Shown here piece after piece: positions 9,102 to 16,205 of a stretch of 40,287 nt of DNA. The notes under the pieces were generated by a model. It did not search any database. It saw only the letters and a program-made list of their open reading frames with translations, and had not been told where the DNA came from. The DNA comes from an uncultured Flavobacteriales bacterium (GTDB taxonomy: Bacteria; Bacteroidota; Bacteroidia; Flavobacteriales_D; CAJJDF01), in NCBI GenBank assembly GCA_938009745.1, contig CALLII010000071.1, forward strand, positions 1 through 40,287, read 5' to 3'. Position 1 is the stretch's first letter; every line of letters starts with the position of its first letter. Position numbers and translations under genes: made by a program.

Positions 9102-9208
9102 ACTTATATTTCCCCATTACTAGAGAAGGATTTAGCACCTTTCTCCAATAAATTGGAACGGTTGCTAAGGTTTCAAAGGGCCTTTTCCCTCCACCTTTCT
9201 TTATAAGT
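9102..9208 (-). promoter_or_regulatory. SAM-I (S-box) riboswitch aptamer
   Basis: The minus strand shows the S-box core in order: GGTGGAGGGA, GGCCC, TGAAACC, AGCAACC, then a P3 hairpin, and AAGGTGCTAAATCC. Helix P1 closes perfectly: ACTTATA (from 9208) with TATAAGT (from 9108). S-adenosylmethionine binding should stabilise P1 and let the terminator at 9048-9085 form, shutting off the split methionine synthase operon. Recognition is by conserved sequence; no covariance search was run. Confidence 0.93.
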
Positions 9209-9210
9209 TT

Positions 9211-9226
9211 AGCTTATTTCTAAGCT
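9211..9226. other. Small GAAA-loop hairpin just upstream of the riboswitch
   Basis: Minus strand AGCTTA-GAAA-TAAGCT forms a 6-bp stem closed by a GAAA tetraloop, between the stop codon of the upstream lipoprotein gene and the riboswitch. There is no T run, so it is a poor terminator. It may be part of the riboswitch leader. Confidence 0.35.
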
Positions 9227-9234
9227 TGTATGAA

Positions 9235-9669
9235 CTATAATATGTTTCTGAAATAGTCTGCCAAGTTTGGAAGTTCAAAACTAGGAGCAGTTAATATCTG
9301 TCCAGTTTCTCCACCACCTGTGCTGTTTACATCAGAGTTTGTATTCGTTATGTTTTCAGTTTTTACTTCTGATATGCCGTACTGGCCATCATTCATATCA
9401 CCTACTTTTAATATTACTTCATCAATGTCTACCTTTTTTTTGTCATAAATAACAGTAGCCATTTCGTTTTCAAAATCGACTTCACAGGATTTAACTCCGC
9501 TCATTCGAGCAATTTTGTCTTCAATTCGTCCAGCACACATTTCTTCACAAGTCATTCCACTAATTTTCATGGATGTAGAGGCATTAGCCATTACATTTTC
9601 AGAGTCATTAGAGTTTCCACATCCCATTAAGAATGTAAGTGTTGCTAGGAATAAAAATATCTTTTTCAT
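9235..9669 (-). CDS. Heavy-metal-associated (HMA) domain lipoprotein
   Basis: 144 residues from the ATG at 9669. Upstream in-frame codons give a poor hydrophobic extension, so I take the start that yields MKKIFLFLATLTFLMGC, a lipoprotein signal with lipobox Cys17. Residues 33-100 form an HMA/copper-chaperone-like fold with GMTCEEMC (38-45). The metal motif is CX3C (Cys41, Cys45), not the usual CX2C. VKSCEVDFENEMATVIYD is the expected second half of the fold. The tail (about 105-144) is Thr/Asn/Gly-rich and unstructured. It is probably a periplasm-facing metal binder; the metal is unknown. It is read towards the met operon, whose riboswitch starts just after its stop. Confidence 0.75.
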   Translation of the reverse strand: MKKIFLFLATLTFLMGCGNSNDSENVMANASTSMKISGMTCEEMCAGRIEDKIARMSGVKSCEVDFENEMATVIYDKKKVDIDEVILKVGDMNDGQYGISEVKTENITNTNSDVNSTGGGETGQILTAPSFELPNLADYFRNIL

Positions 9670-9864
9670 GTTGGAGAAAAATTTCAAGAGTAAAAATACA
9701 ACTATTTGCAATATAATCAAGGGTTTTGAATAAAATACCACTCGATTTTAACTTTCTTTATCCATATAACGATTGAGATTGGTAAAATGTTACAGTTATT
9801 TTATTTTCAAAAAGTTTTGAAAATATAAAAAATAGAATTACTTTAGTATAGAAATTAAGACAAA

Positions 9865-10368
9865 GTGGATTTAGACGAAGCAAAATATAAGTTTATTCAA
9901 GAGTGGGGTGTCCTAGGCAGCTCGTGGGGAATAAACCGTGCTATGGCCCAAATTCATGCGTGTTTATTGCTTTCACCTGATAGTAAAACTACTGATGAAG
10001 TGATGGATGAATTAAAGATTTCTAGAGGTAATGCGAACATGAATATGAGAGCATTAATTGATTGGGGATTGGTATTTAAAGAATTTAAACCTGGGGAGAG
10101 AAAGGAATACTTTTATGCAGAAAAAGATTTGTGGACAGTAATGAAGCAAATTGCTAAAGAAAGAAGAAAGAGAGAAATTATTCCAATTAAAGATGTCTTG
10201 GCTGAGGTATCAACTGCTGAGTTAGGCGATTCTGCAGAAGGTAAAGAATTTAAAAAAGTAACTAAAGACATTGACTCCATCATAACTAAATTTGACGGAC
10301 TAATAGAAATGGCATCAAAATCGGATCAGAATTGGTTCTTGAAAATTTTAAGCAAACTGGTTAAATAA
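9865..10368 (+). CDS. GbsR/MarR-family transcriptional regulator (GTG start)
   Basis: 167 residues with a winged-helix domain around residues 15-100. FIQEWGVLGSSWGINRAMAQ leads to the recognition region TTDEVMDELKISRGNANMNM and the wing KPGERKEYFYAEKD. This is the GbsR-type branch of MarR regulators, known for choline/glycine-betaine control in Bacillus; the ligand here is not inferable. No in-frame ATG precedes the fold, so GTG at 9865 is the likely start. It heads a five-gene plus-strand cluster reaching 12484, and is probably its local regulator. Confidence 0.8.
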   Translation: MDLDEAKYKFIQEWGVLGSSWGINRAMAQIHACLLLSPDSKTTDEVMDELKISRGNANMNMRALIDWGLVFKEFKPGERKEYFYAEKDLWTVMKQIAKERRKREIIPIKDVLAEVSTAELGDSAEGKEFKKVTKDIDSIITKFDGLIEMASKSDQNWFLKILSKLVK

Positions 10369-10441
10369 CATTTTTTTTGCCTTTTAAGTTTCACAAATTA
10401 TTGAAAATATAAAAACTAATATAAATTAAAAACAAAACACC

Positions 10442-10831
10442 ATGGACTACTTAACATTATTTTACTCGATTTACATTGTACTAACCACATTACTAATTAT
10501 TTATGTGGCTAATTACTTATTTAGGAACGGAAAATCTTTCCTTCTGTCTGCTTTTAAGGGTAACGAAAGTGTAGCAAATTCTATTAATAACCTGCTTAAG
10601 ATGGGGTTTTATCTGGTGAATATTGGCTACGCACTTATTTCAATTAGATATAATTATAACTTGCTAAGCAATGCACAACTAATAGAAGCCTTGGCAGTAA
10701 AAATTGGAACTATTGTATTGATTTTGGGAGCTATGCATTTCTTTAACATGTACATTCTTTACTTAATTGGAAAAATTACCAGAGATAAAGAAATTAGAAA
10801 ACATGAGGCTCCAGACACTTTCGTACTTTAA
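10442..10831 (+). CDS. Small membrane protein of unknown function (operon with GbsR regulator)
   Basis: 129 residues with about three hydrophobic segments (roughly 3-26, 50-68, 83-108) and a short charged C-terminus (KITRDKEIRKHEAPDTFVL). I do not recognise the family. It follows the GbsR-type gene by 73 nt and precedes another small membrane protein by 11 nt, so a joint membrane role controlled by the regulator is likely. Confidence 0.7.
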   Translation: MDYLTLFYSIYIVLTTLLIIYVANYLFRNGKSFLLSAFKGNESVANSINNLLKMGFYLVNIGYALISIRYNYNLLSNAQLIEALAVKIGTIVLILGAMHFFNMYILYLIGKITRDKEIRKHEAPDTFVL

Positions 10832-10842
10832 CAACTTGAATT

Positions 10843-11223
10843 ATGAAAAACAAAAACACTTATTGGATGATTGCAGGAGGGATTTCTGCAGTTACATTTA
10901 TTGTTCATCTTATTATGGGACAAATTGATTTAATTAATCCGCTTATGGAAAGCGGATTAACTATTCAAGTGAAAACAGAGTTATTAGCCGTTTGGCATAT
11001 GATTTCACTTCTTTTACTTGCTACTTCGGTTGTCTTTATTTTCTTTGGAATTAAGAATTTTCCAACTTCAATAACTATTTGTTTGTTAAGCAATTTGTAC
11101 ATAGCATTTGGAGTGATATTTATTATTACAGGAATTTATACAATGACTTTTGCTCCGCAATGGATTTTACTTTTACCAATAGGGATTTTTGGATTATTAG
11201 GTATTAAAAAACACTCATTATGA
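10843..11223 (+). CDS. Small four-helix membrane protein of unknown function
   Basis: 126 residues with about four predicted membrane helices (7-26, 47-67, 75-97, 104-121). A His in the first (VHLIMG) and WHMISLL in the second may be functional. The family is not recognised. Its stop overlaps the ATG of the TIGR01777 gene by 4 bp (ATGA), indicating translational coupling. Confidence 0.7.
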   Translation: MKNKNTYWMIAGGISAVTFIVHLIMGQIDLINPLMESGLTIQVKTELLAVWHMISLLLLATSVVFIFFGIKNFPTSITICLLSNLYIAFGVIFIITGIYTMTFAPQWILLLPIGIFGLLGIKKHSL

Positions 11224-12113
11224 AAATTGTAATAGCTGGAGGAACTGGTTTTATAGGAAATGAATTAGTTCCTCATTTCGAAAAGAATAATTATGAAGTA
11301 ATAGTTTTGGGAAGAACCAGAATTAATAAACCTAACTATCATTATTGGGATGGTAAAACAGTAACTGAATGGAAAAATGAGTTAAAAGGAACTGATGTGC
11401 TTATAAACCTCACTGGAAAATCAGTTGATTGTAGGTATACTGAACAAAATAAAAAGGAAATTTTTGACTCAAGAACTAATTCTATTGAAGTGTTGGAGAA
11501 AGCTTTTAATGAAATAAAAGAAACTCCTAAGACATGGATTCAGGCATCTACAGCAACTATTTACAGAGACGAATATGAAGCCCCAAATAATGAAGAAAAC
11601 GGAATAATTGGTGAAGGATTCTCAGTTCAAGTGGCTACTAAATGGGAAGATGCATTTGAAAAAGTAGAACTAACTACAAAGAAAGTCAATCTGCGAATGG
11701 CAATTGTTTTGGGGAGTTCTGGTGGAGCTTTTCCAGTACTAAAAAGAATGGCTAGGTTTGGGTTAGGAGGCAAACAAGGAAAAGGAAACCAAATGATTAG
11801 TTGGATTCATATTACTGATTTAATTAAAATTATAGACTTGGCAATTCACAATCAATGGGTGAATGGAGTAATTAATTGTGCTGCACCAGAGCCAGTTTCA
11901 AATAAAAGTTTTATGAAACAATTGAGAACTTCTATAAAGCAATCAATTGCTATTCCAACACCAGCTTGGTTGTTAAAAATTGGAGCTAAACTCATAGGAA
12001 CCGAAACAGAATTGATACTAAAAAGCAGATGGGTTGTTTCGAAAAAATTGGATAGCTTTGGGTATAGATTTCAATTCCCAACAATTAAGTTTGCATTAGA
12101 AAATTTAAAATGA
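11220..12113 (+). CDS. TIGR01777-type NAD(P)-dependent epimerase-like protein (YfcH/SulA family)
   Basis: 297 residues, an atypical short-chain dehydrogenase. The Rossmann motif GGTGFIG is at 7-13 and LINLTGKSVDCRY is the family's LxNLAGxxVxxR signature. The strand QASTATIYRDEYE holds the tyrosine region, ISWIHITDL is the typical substrate-domain motif, and INCAAPEPVSNKSFM completes the pattern. Reaction unknown for the family; some members are linked to cell-division inhibition or chloroplast functions. It overlaps both neighbours by 4 bp, so it is tightly coupled to the small membrane protein and the DCC1 protein. Confidence 0.85.
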   Translation: MKIVIAGGTGFIGNELVPHFEKNNYEVIVLGRTRINKPNYHYWDGKTVTEWKNELKGTDVLINLTGKSVDCRYTEQNKKEIFDSRTNSIEVLEKAFNEIKETPKTWIQASTATIYRDEYEAPNNEENGIIGEGFSVQVATKWEDAFEKVELTTKKVNLRMAIVLGSSGGAFPVLKRMARFGLGGKQGKGNQMISWIHITDLIKIIDLAIHNQWVNGVINCAAPEPVSNKSFMKQLRTSIKQSIAIPTPAWLLKIGAKLIGTETELILKSRWVVSKKLDSFGYRFQFPTIKFALENLK

Positions 12114-12484
12114 AAACCGAAAAGCCAATATTATTATTTGATGGAGATTGCAAGTTCTGTAATTTTTGGGTGGCGTTAATACAAAGACAAAAAGTCAAAC
12201 ATAAATTTAATTATTACCCCTTGAATTCGCCTGAAGGAGAGAAATTACTTGAGAAATATCAAGTAGAAAAAGCAGTTGATTCCGTTTTGGTTATTGATAA
12301 TAAAAAAGTGTTTTACAAATCAAATGCAGCTTTTCGTGTGGCAAAAACACTTGGTGGTTTTTGGAATTTAACTTTGATTTTGTGGCTAATCCCCAAGCCA
12401 ATAAGAAATTGGCTGTACGATATCATTGCCAAAAACCGCAACAAGTTTTTTAAGAATAGAGAAAATTGCGAAATCCATAATTAG
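12110..12484 (+). CDS. DCC1-family thiol-disulfide oxidoreductase (DUF393)
   Basis: 124 residues beginning ILLFDGDCKFCNFWV. DGDCxxC (Cys14, Cys17) is the DUF393/DCC1 signature, a thioredoxin-like redox pair. Later AAFRVAKTLGGFWN and the tail PIRNWLYDIIAKNRNKFF are also typical. It is the last gene of the GbsR operon. Partner and substrate unknown; these proteins often sit beside membrane or epimerase-like proteins. Confidence 0.85.
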   Translation: MKTEKPILLFDGDCKFCNFWVALIQRQKVKHKFNYYPLNSPEGEKLLEKYQVEKAVDSVLVIDNKKVFYKSNAAFRVAKTLGGFWNLTLILWLIPKPIRNWLYDIIAKNRNKFFKNRENCEIHN

Positions 12485-12522
12485 AAGTATCTTTTTAATA
12501 AAGAAAAACCTACTTTTGCCAC

Positions 12523-12858
12523 ATGGATTTTGAATTTGAAAAAAAATGGCGTGATTTACTCGAAGAGGTTTCCAGAAACATGGACGAACCTTTAGATATG
12601 CAATCACTTATTTTTATGATTGGAGTTCAGGAATTGAACCAAGGATTTGTAAAATTATCTAAAGATCAAAAGTTAGATGTGATGCACATTGCAATTTGTA
12701 CACTTATGGAACCATATGGCTTTTACGAATACACAGGGCATGATGATGATGCTTGGCCACATTTTAAATTAGTAAAAGAACTTCCGGTTTTAAAACCAAA
12801 TGAGCAAGAAACTTTTATGAAAAAAGCGATTCTTGAGTATTTTGATAAAGAAAAATAG
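12523..12858 (+). CDS. Conserved-looking small cytosolic protein, function unknown
   Basis: 111 residues, soluble, acidic, with aromatic/His features (TLMEPYGFYEYTGHDDDAWPHF). I do not recognise a domain, though the composition suggests a real conserved protein. A perfect TAnnTTTG box (TACTTTTG, 12511-12518) lies only 4 nt before the ATG. So the transcript may be nearly leaderless, the true start may be further in, or the box is chance. It is 38 nt after the DCC1 gene. Confidence 0.7.
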   Translation: MDFEFEKKWRDLLEEVSRNMDEPLDMQSLIFMIGVQELNQGFVKLSKDQKLDVMHIAICTLMEPYGFYEYTGHDDDAWPHFKLVKELPVLKPNEQETFMKKAILEYFDKEK

Positions 12859-12862
12859 GCTC

Positions 12863-12895
12863 AAAAAAAATCCCAAATCTTTCGATTTAGGATTT
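12863..12895. terminator. Convergent terminator between small protein and lipoprotein genes
   Basis: A 12-bp stem (AAATCCCAAATC with GATTTAGGATTT, one wobble) and loop TTTC. On the minus strand it is followed by eight T, making it a good terminator for the lipoprotein gene at 12917-13339. On the plus strand the T run is weaker. Confidence 0.8.
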
Positions 12896-12916
12896 AATAA
12901 GTTTTTCAATTTATTT

Positions 12917-13339
12917 TTAAGGACAAGTTTGACAAATTATAGTTTGTTCATTTTCAACTTCCTCTTCAATTTTCACTACACCACTTGCTTCAGGAGATGC
13001 ACCTAAAGGATTTGCAATTCTTGCGTCTAAATCGGCTTCTGTTAAAAACACTTCTACATCTAGTACAGCAAATCCTGCTTGACCTAGTTGGAAGGCTTCG
13101 GTATAATTAAACTTTGCTTTTCCATTAGAAGCTGTTTCATCATTTCTGTCCATAGTTTCGTCTAAACTACTATCCATACAAGTTGTTTCAGGGCAATAAA
13201 CCCTTACAAATACATTTGGTACAGGTTCTCCAGCAGCATTAATAACAATAATTGTTGCTGTGGTTTCTTTTTCTTTTCTACATCCAGTAACAGAAACTGT
13301 TAAAAGGATTAAAAAGGAGGCAATTAATAGATTTCTCAT
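12917..13339 (-). CDS. Lipoprotein with carboxypeptidase-regulatory-like fold
   Basis: 140 residues. MRNLLIASFLILLTVSVTGC is a lipoprotein signal with Cys20. TATIIVINAAGEPVPNVFVRVY resembles the first strands of a carboxypeptidase-D regulatory or transthyretin-like beta-sandwich. SNGKAKFNYTEAFQLGQAGFAVLDVEVF fits the remaining strands. It ends with CQTCP. Probably a small envelope protein; no partner is evident. It is divergent from the cyclophilin gene. Confidence 0.7.
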   Translation of the reverse strand: MRNLLIASFLILLTVSVTGCRKEKETTATIIVINAAGEPVPNVFVRVYCPETTCMDSSLDETMDRNDETASNGKAKFNYTEAFQLGQAGFAVLDVEVFLTEADLDARIANPLGASPEASGVVKIEEEVENEQTIICQTCP

Positions 13340-13416
13340 TTTATGTGTTTTTTACTGCTAACGTAAGAATAACATCTAATTTTAGTAGTTTTATACTTTC
13401 AAAAATAAGAATAAAA

Positions 13417-14184
13417 ATGACATTAGTTAGATATATAGCTCTGTTTTGTGCTCTTAGTACGTTATTTGCGTGCTCAGGGTTGCGAAAAAAGGATAAAAAG
13501 AACATTGATCCAATAGTGAAAATTACTACTTCAATGGGAGATATGTACATTGAATTATCGAACAAAACACCTAAGCATAAAGCTAATTTTACTAAGTTGG
13601 TTAAAGAAGGATTTTATGACAGCTTACTATTTCATAGAGTTATAAATAGTTTTATGATTCAAGGAGGCGATCCCGATTCTAAAAATGCTAAAGTAAATGC
13701 ACCACTTGGAAATGGAGGTCCAGGCTATACTATTCCGGCAGAATTTGATTCTACATTATTTCACAGAAAAGGAGCATTGGCAAGTGCAAGGTTGGGAGAT
13801 GGTCAGAATCCAAAATTGGAATCTTCGGGGTCCCAATTTTATTTGGCTCAAGGTAGAGTTTATTCCATTGAGCAATTAAAGCAAATCGAAAAAAGTAAAC
13901 AACAGTATAATCCTAGGTCCAAAACGGCTGCCATTCCTGGATTTAAGTTTACCCAAGAACAAATTGACATCTATACAACCACAGGAGGAATTCCTTCTTT
14001 GGATGCTGGTTATACGGTTTTTGGTCAAGTGATAAAAGGAATTGAGGTTATTGATAAAATTGCCAAAGTAAAAGTAGATAGGCAAAACGGAAACAGACCA
14101 ATTACTGATGTTATGATGAGTATGGAATTGCTGTATTTATCTGATAAAGAAAAAGAAGAATTACTGAATAAAGAGGAGAACTAA
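13417..14184 (+). CDS. Cyclophilin-type peptidyl-prolyl isomerase, lipoprotein
   Basis: 255 residues from the ATG at 13417, chosen because it gives the lipoprotein signal MTLVRYIALFCALSTLFAC (Cys19). The upstream in-frame extension is not signal-like. The cyclophilin domain spans about 33-245. It shows ITTSMGDMYIELSNKTPKH, the active-site FHRVINSFMIQGGDP and SGSQFYLAQG. Between them lies an insertion (LKQIEKSKQQYNPRSKT) common in Bacteroidota envelope isomerases. It should accelerate prolyl isomerisation of exported proteins. It overlaps the pheS ATG by one base. Confidence 0.9.
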   Translation: MTLVRYIALFCALSTLFACSGLRKKDKKNIDPIVKITTSMGDMYIELSNKTPKHKANFTKLVKEGFYDSLLFHRVINSFMIQGGDPDSKNAKVNAPLGNGGPGYTIPAEFDSTLFHRKGALASARLGDGQNPKLESSGSQFYLAQGRVYSIEQLKQIEKSKQQYNPRSKTAAIPGFKFTQEQIDIYTTTGGIPSLDAGYTVFGQVIKGIEVIDKIAKVKVDRQNGNRPITDVMMSMELLYLSDKEKEELLNKEEN

Positions 14185-15200
14185 TGAAAGAGAGAATAGA
14201 ACAATTACTAGAAGAAGTAAGCGCTTACAAAGCCTCTAAGCTTGATGAAGTAGAACAGCTTAGGATAAAGATTTTGGGTAAAAAAGGAGAGTTAAAGGAG
14301 TTGTTCAGTTCTTTTAAAACTGTTGCTAGTGACCAAAAGAAAGAGGTAGGATTATTGCTTAATAAACTTCGAAATAAAACCGAAGAAAAGATTGTAGAAC
14401 TCACCTCTAGTTTTGCTCAGAAAGAAGATGATGGAGATAGTTTTTTGGATTTATCGTTACCTATTTCTGATGATAATTTAGGGTCTCGTCATCCATTATC
14501 TATTGTGAAGAATGAGATAATCGATATTTTTTCTCGAATTGGTTATTCCATATCAGAAGGTCCGGAGATTGAAGACGATTGGCATAATTTTTCTGCACTG
14601 AACTTTCCAAAAGAGCATCCAGCAAGAGATATGCAAGACACTTTTTTTATCGATAAAGAAAACGCATTAAGAACTCACACATCAAGTGTGCAGGTGAGAG
14701 TAATGGAAAATTCTACTCCACCGATTCGAACAATTTCGCCAGGAAGAGTTTTTAGAAATGAATCAATTTCTGCTCGTGCTCACTGTATATTTCATCAAGT
14801 AGAAGGATTATACATTGATAAAAATGTATCGTTTGCCGACTTAAAACAAACACTACTTTACTTTGCCAAAGAGATGTTTGGAGACAAAACAGAGATTAGA
14901 TTAAGACCTTCATACTTTCCATTTACCGAGCCAAGTGCCGAGGTAGATGTAAGCTGTATTATTTGCTCAGGAAAAGGTTGTAATGTGTGTAAACATACTG
15001 GATTCCTTGAAATATTAGGTTGCGGAATGGTTGACCCTAATGTATTAGAAAACTGCGGAATAGATTCTAAAGTGTACACAGGATTTGCTTTTGGAATGGG
15101 AGTTGAACGTATTGCCATGCTGAAGTACCAGATTAATGACTTAAGAATGTTTTTTGAGAATGACGTTCGATTTTTGAACCAATTTAAATCCACTATTTAA
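14184..15200 (+). CDS. pheS: Phenylalanyl-tRNA synthetase alpha subunit
   Basis: 338 residues, normal for PheS. It has an N-terminal coiled coil (1-85) and a class II catalytic core. Motif 2 is TISPGRVFRNES (183-194), followed by HCIFHQVEGL. Motif 3 is GFAFGMGVERIAML. It includes the Cys-rich insert C258-x2-C261-x4-C266-x2-C269, seen in many PheS proteins and probably a zinc site. pheT is not adjacent, so the two subunits are encoded apart. Confidence 0.97.
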   Translation: MKERIEQLLEEVSAYKASKLDEVEQLRIKILGKKGELKELFSSFKTVASDQKKEVGLLLNKLRNKTEEKIVELTSSFAQKEDDGDSFLDLSLPISDDNLGSRHPLSIVKNEIIDIFSRIGYSISEGPEIEDDWHNFSALNFPKEHPARDMQDTFFIDKENALRTHTSSVQVRVMENSTPPIRTISPGRVFRNESISARAHCIFHQVEGLYIDKNVSFADLKQTLLYFAKEMFGDKTEIRLRPSYFPFTEPSAEVDVSCIICSGKGCNVCKHTGFLEILGCGMVDPNVLENCGIDSKVYTGFAFGMGVERIAMLKYQINDLRMFFENDVRFLNQFKSTI

Positions 15201-15201
15201 G

Positions 15202-15687
15202 ATGCTAAAGAAACTTTATATACTCCCATTATTGTTATTGTTGCTTTCACTTTCATCTTGTTCGTTATACGAAGAAGTTGAAATGTTAGGAGTAGAAAAC
15301 TATAGTTTTGAAAAAAATGAATCTAATATTTTAGCGAATATCGAGTTCAAAATTAACAACCCAAACTTTTATTCTTTTAAGTTAAAAAAATCTGATTTTA
15401 AAGTTTTTTTGGGAGAAGACGAACTAGGTTCAGCAGGGATGTTAGATGAATTGAAAATAGACAAGAAAGCCGAAAAAGTATATACTTTAGGGTTATTATT
15501 AGAAGAAAATGCCTTGAAAGAAAAACTCGTTCCTTTGATGAAACGAGCTCTGTTTAAAAAAACAATTACTTTCAGAATTAAAGGACAAGCTCATGCTAAA
15601 GTATGGGGTATTTTTGGTAAAAAAATAGATATCAATGAATCTAAAGAGATTAATATATCGGAATTATTGAGTAACTTGAAACTATAA
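15202..15687 (+). CDS. LEA2-type (WHy domain) lipoprotein
   Basis: 161 residues. MLKKLYILPLLLLLLSLSSC is a lipoprotein signal (Cys20). VENYSFEKNESNILANIEFK followed by INNPNFYSFKLKKSDFKVFL is the water-stress/LEA14 pattern, where NPN marks the core beta-sandwich. It starts 2 nt after pheS. Likely an envelope-anchored LEA2 fold protein; the biochemical role is unknown. Confidence 0.8.
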   Translation: MLKKLYILPLLLLLLSLSSCSLYEEVEMLGVENYSFEKNESNILANIEFKINNPNFYSFKLKKSDFKVFLGEDELGSAGMLDELKIDKKAEKVYTLGLLLEENALKEKLVPLMKRALFKKTITFRIKGQAHAKVWGIFGKKIDINESKEINISELLSNLKL

Positions 15688-15746
15688 ACAAAGCTGAATT
15701 GGAGTCCTTTTTTCAATTTTTAGAATCGTGATAAAGTAAAAAAACT

Positions 15747-16205
15747 ATGAAAAATATTTTTGAAAAATCAGTAACTGACGAAGTAATTGGAAGAATTGAA
15801 AAGCTTTCTAGCGACACTCAACCTCAATGGGGTAAAATGAATGTAGGACAAATGTTGGCTCACTTAAGTGTTGCCTATGAGTTTGTTTACACTGATAAAC
15901 ATGATGCAACCAAAGCAAAAGGGTTTAAGAAGTTTATGCTTAAGACTTTTGTAAAGAACTTTGTAGTGGGAGAGAAGCCTTATACTAAAAATGGAAGAAC
16001 AGCTCCTCAGTTTTTAATGACTGATGACAAAGTTTTTTCTGATGAAAAAGCTCGTTTAATTGATTTCATGAACAAGGCTCAACAAGAAGGAGAAACGGCT
16101 TTTGATGGCAAAGAATCTCATTCTTTTGGTGCATTAACTAAAGCAGAATGGAATGTTATGTTTTACAAACATGCTGATCACCATTTAACTCAGTTTGGAG
16201 TTTAA
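15747..16205 (+). CDS. DUF1569 / DinB-like protein
   Basis: 152 residues. PQWGKMNVGQMLAHLSVAYE and the C-terminal WNVMFYKHADHHLTQFGV match the DUF1569 branch of the DinB-like four-helix bundles. These carry a His-based metal site (His in MLAHL, and HADHH here). No reaction is known. Its stop overlaps the stop of the convergent aldehyde dehydrogenase by 4 bp, with no terminator between. Confidence 0.8.
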   Translation: MKNIFEKSVTDEVIGRIEKLSSDTQPQWGKMNVGQMLAHLSVAYEFVYTDKHDATKAKGFKKFMLKTFVKNFVVGEKPYTKNGRTAPQFLMTDDKVFSDEKARLIDFMNKAQQEGETAFDGKESHSFGALTKAEWNVMFYKHADHHLTQFGV

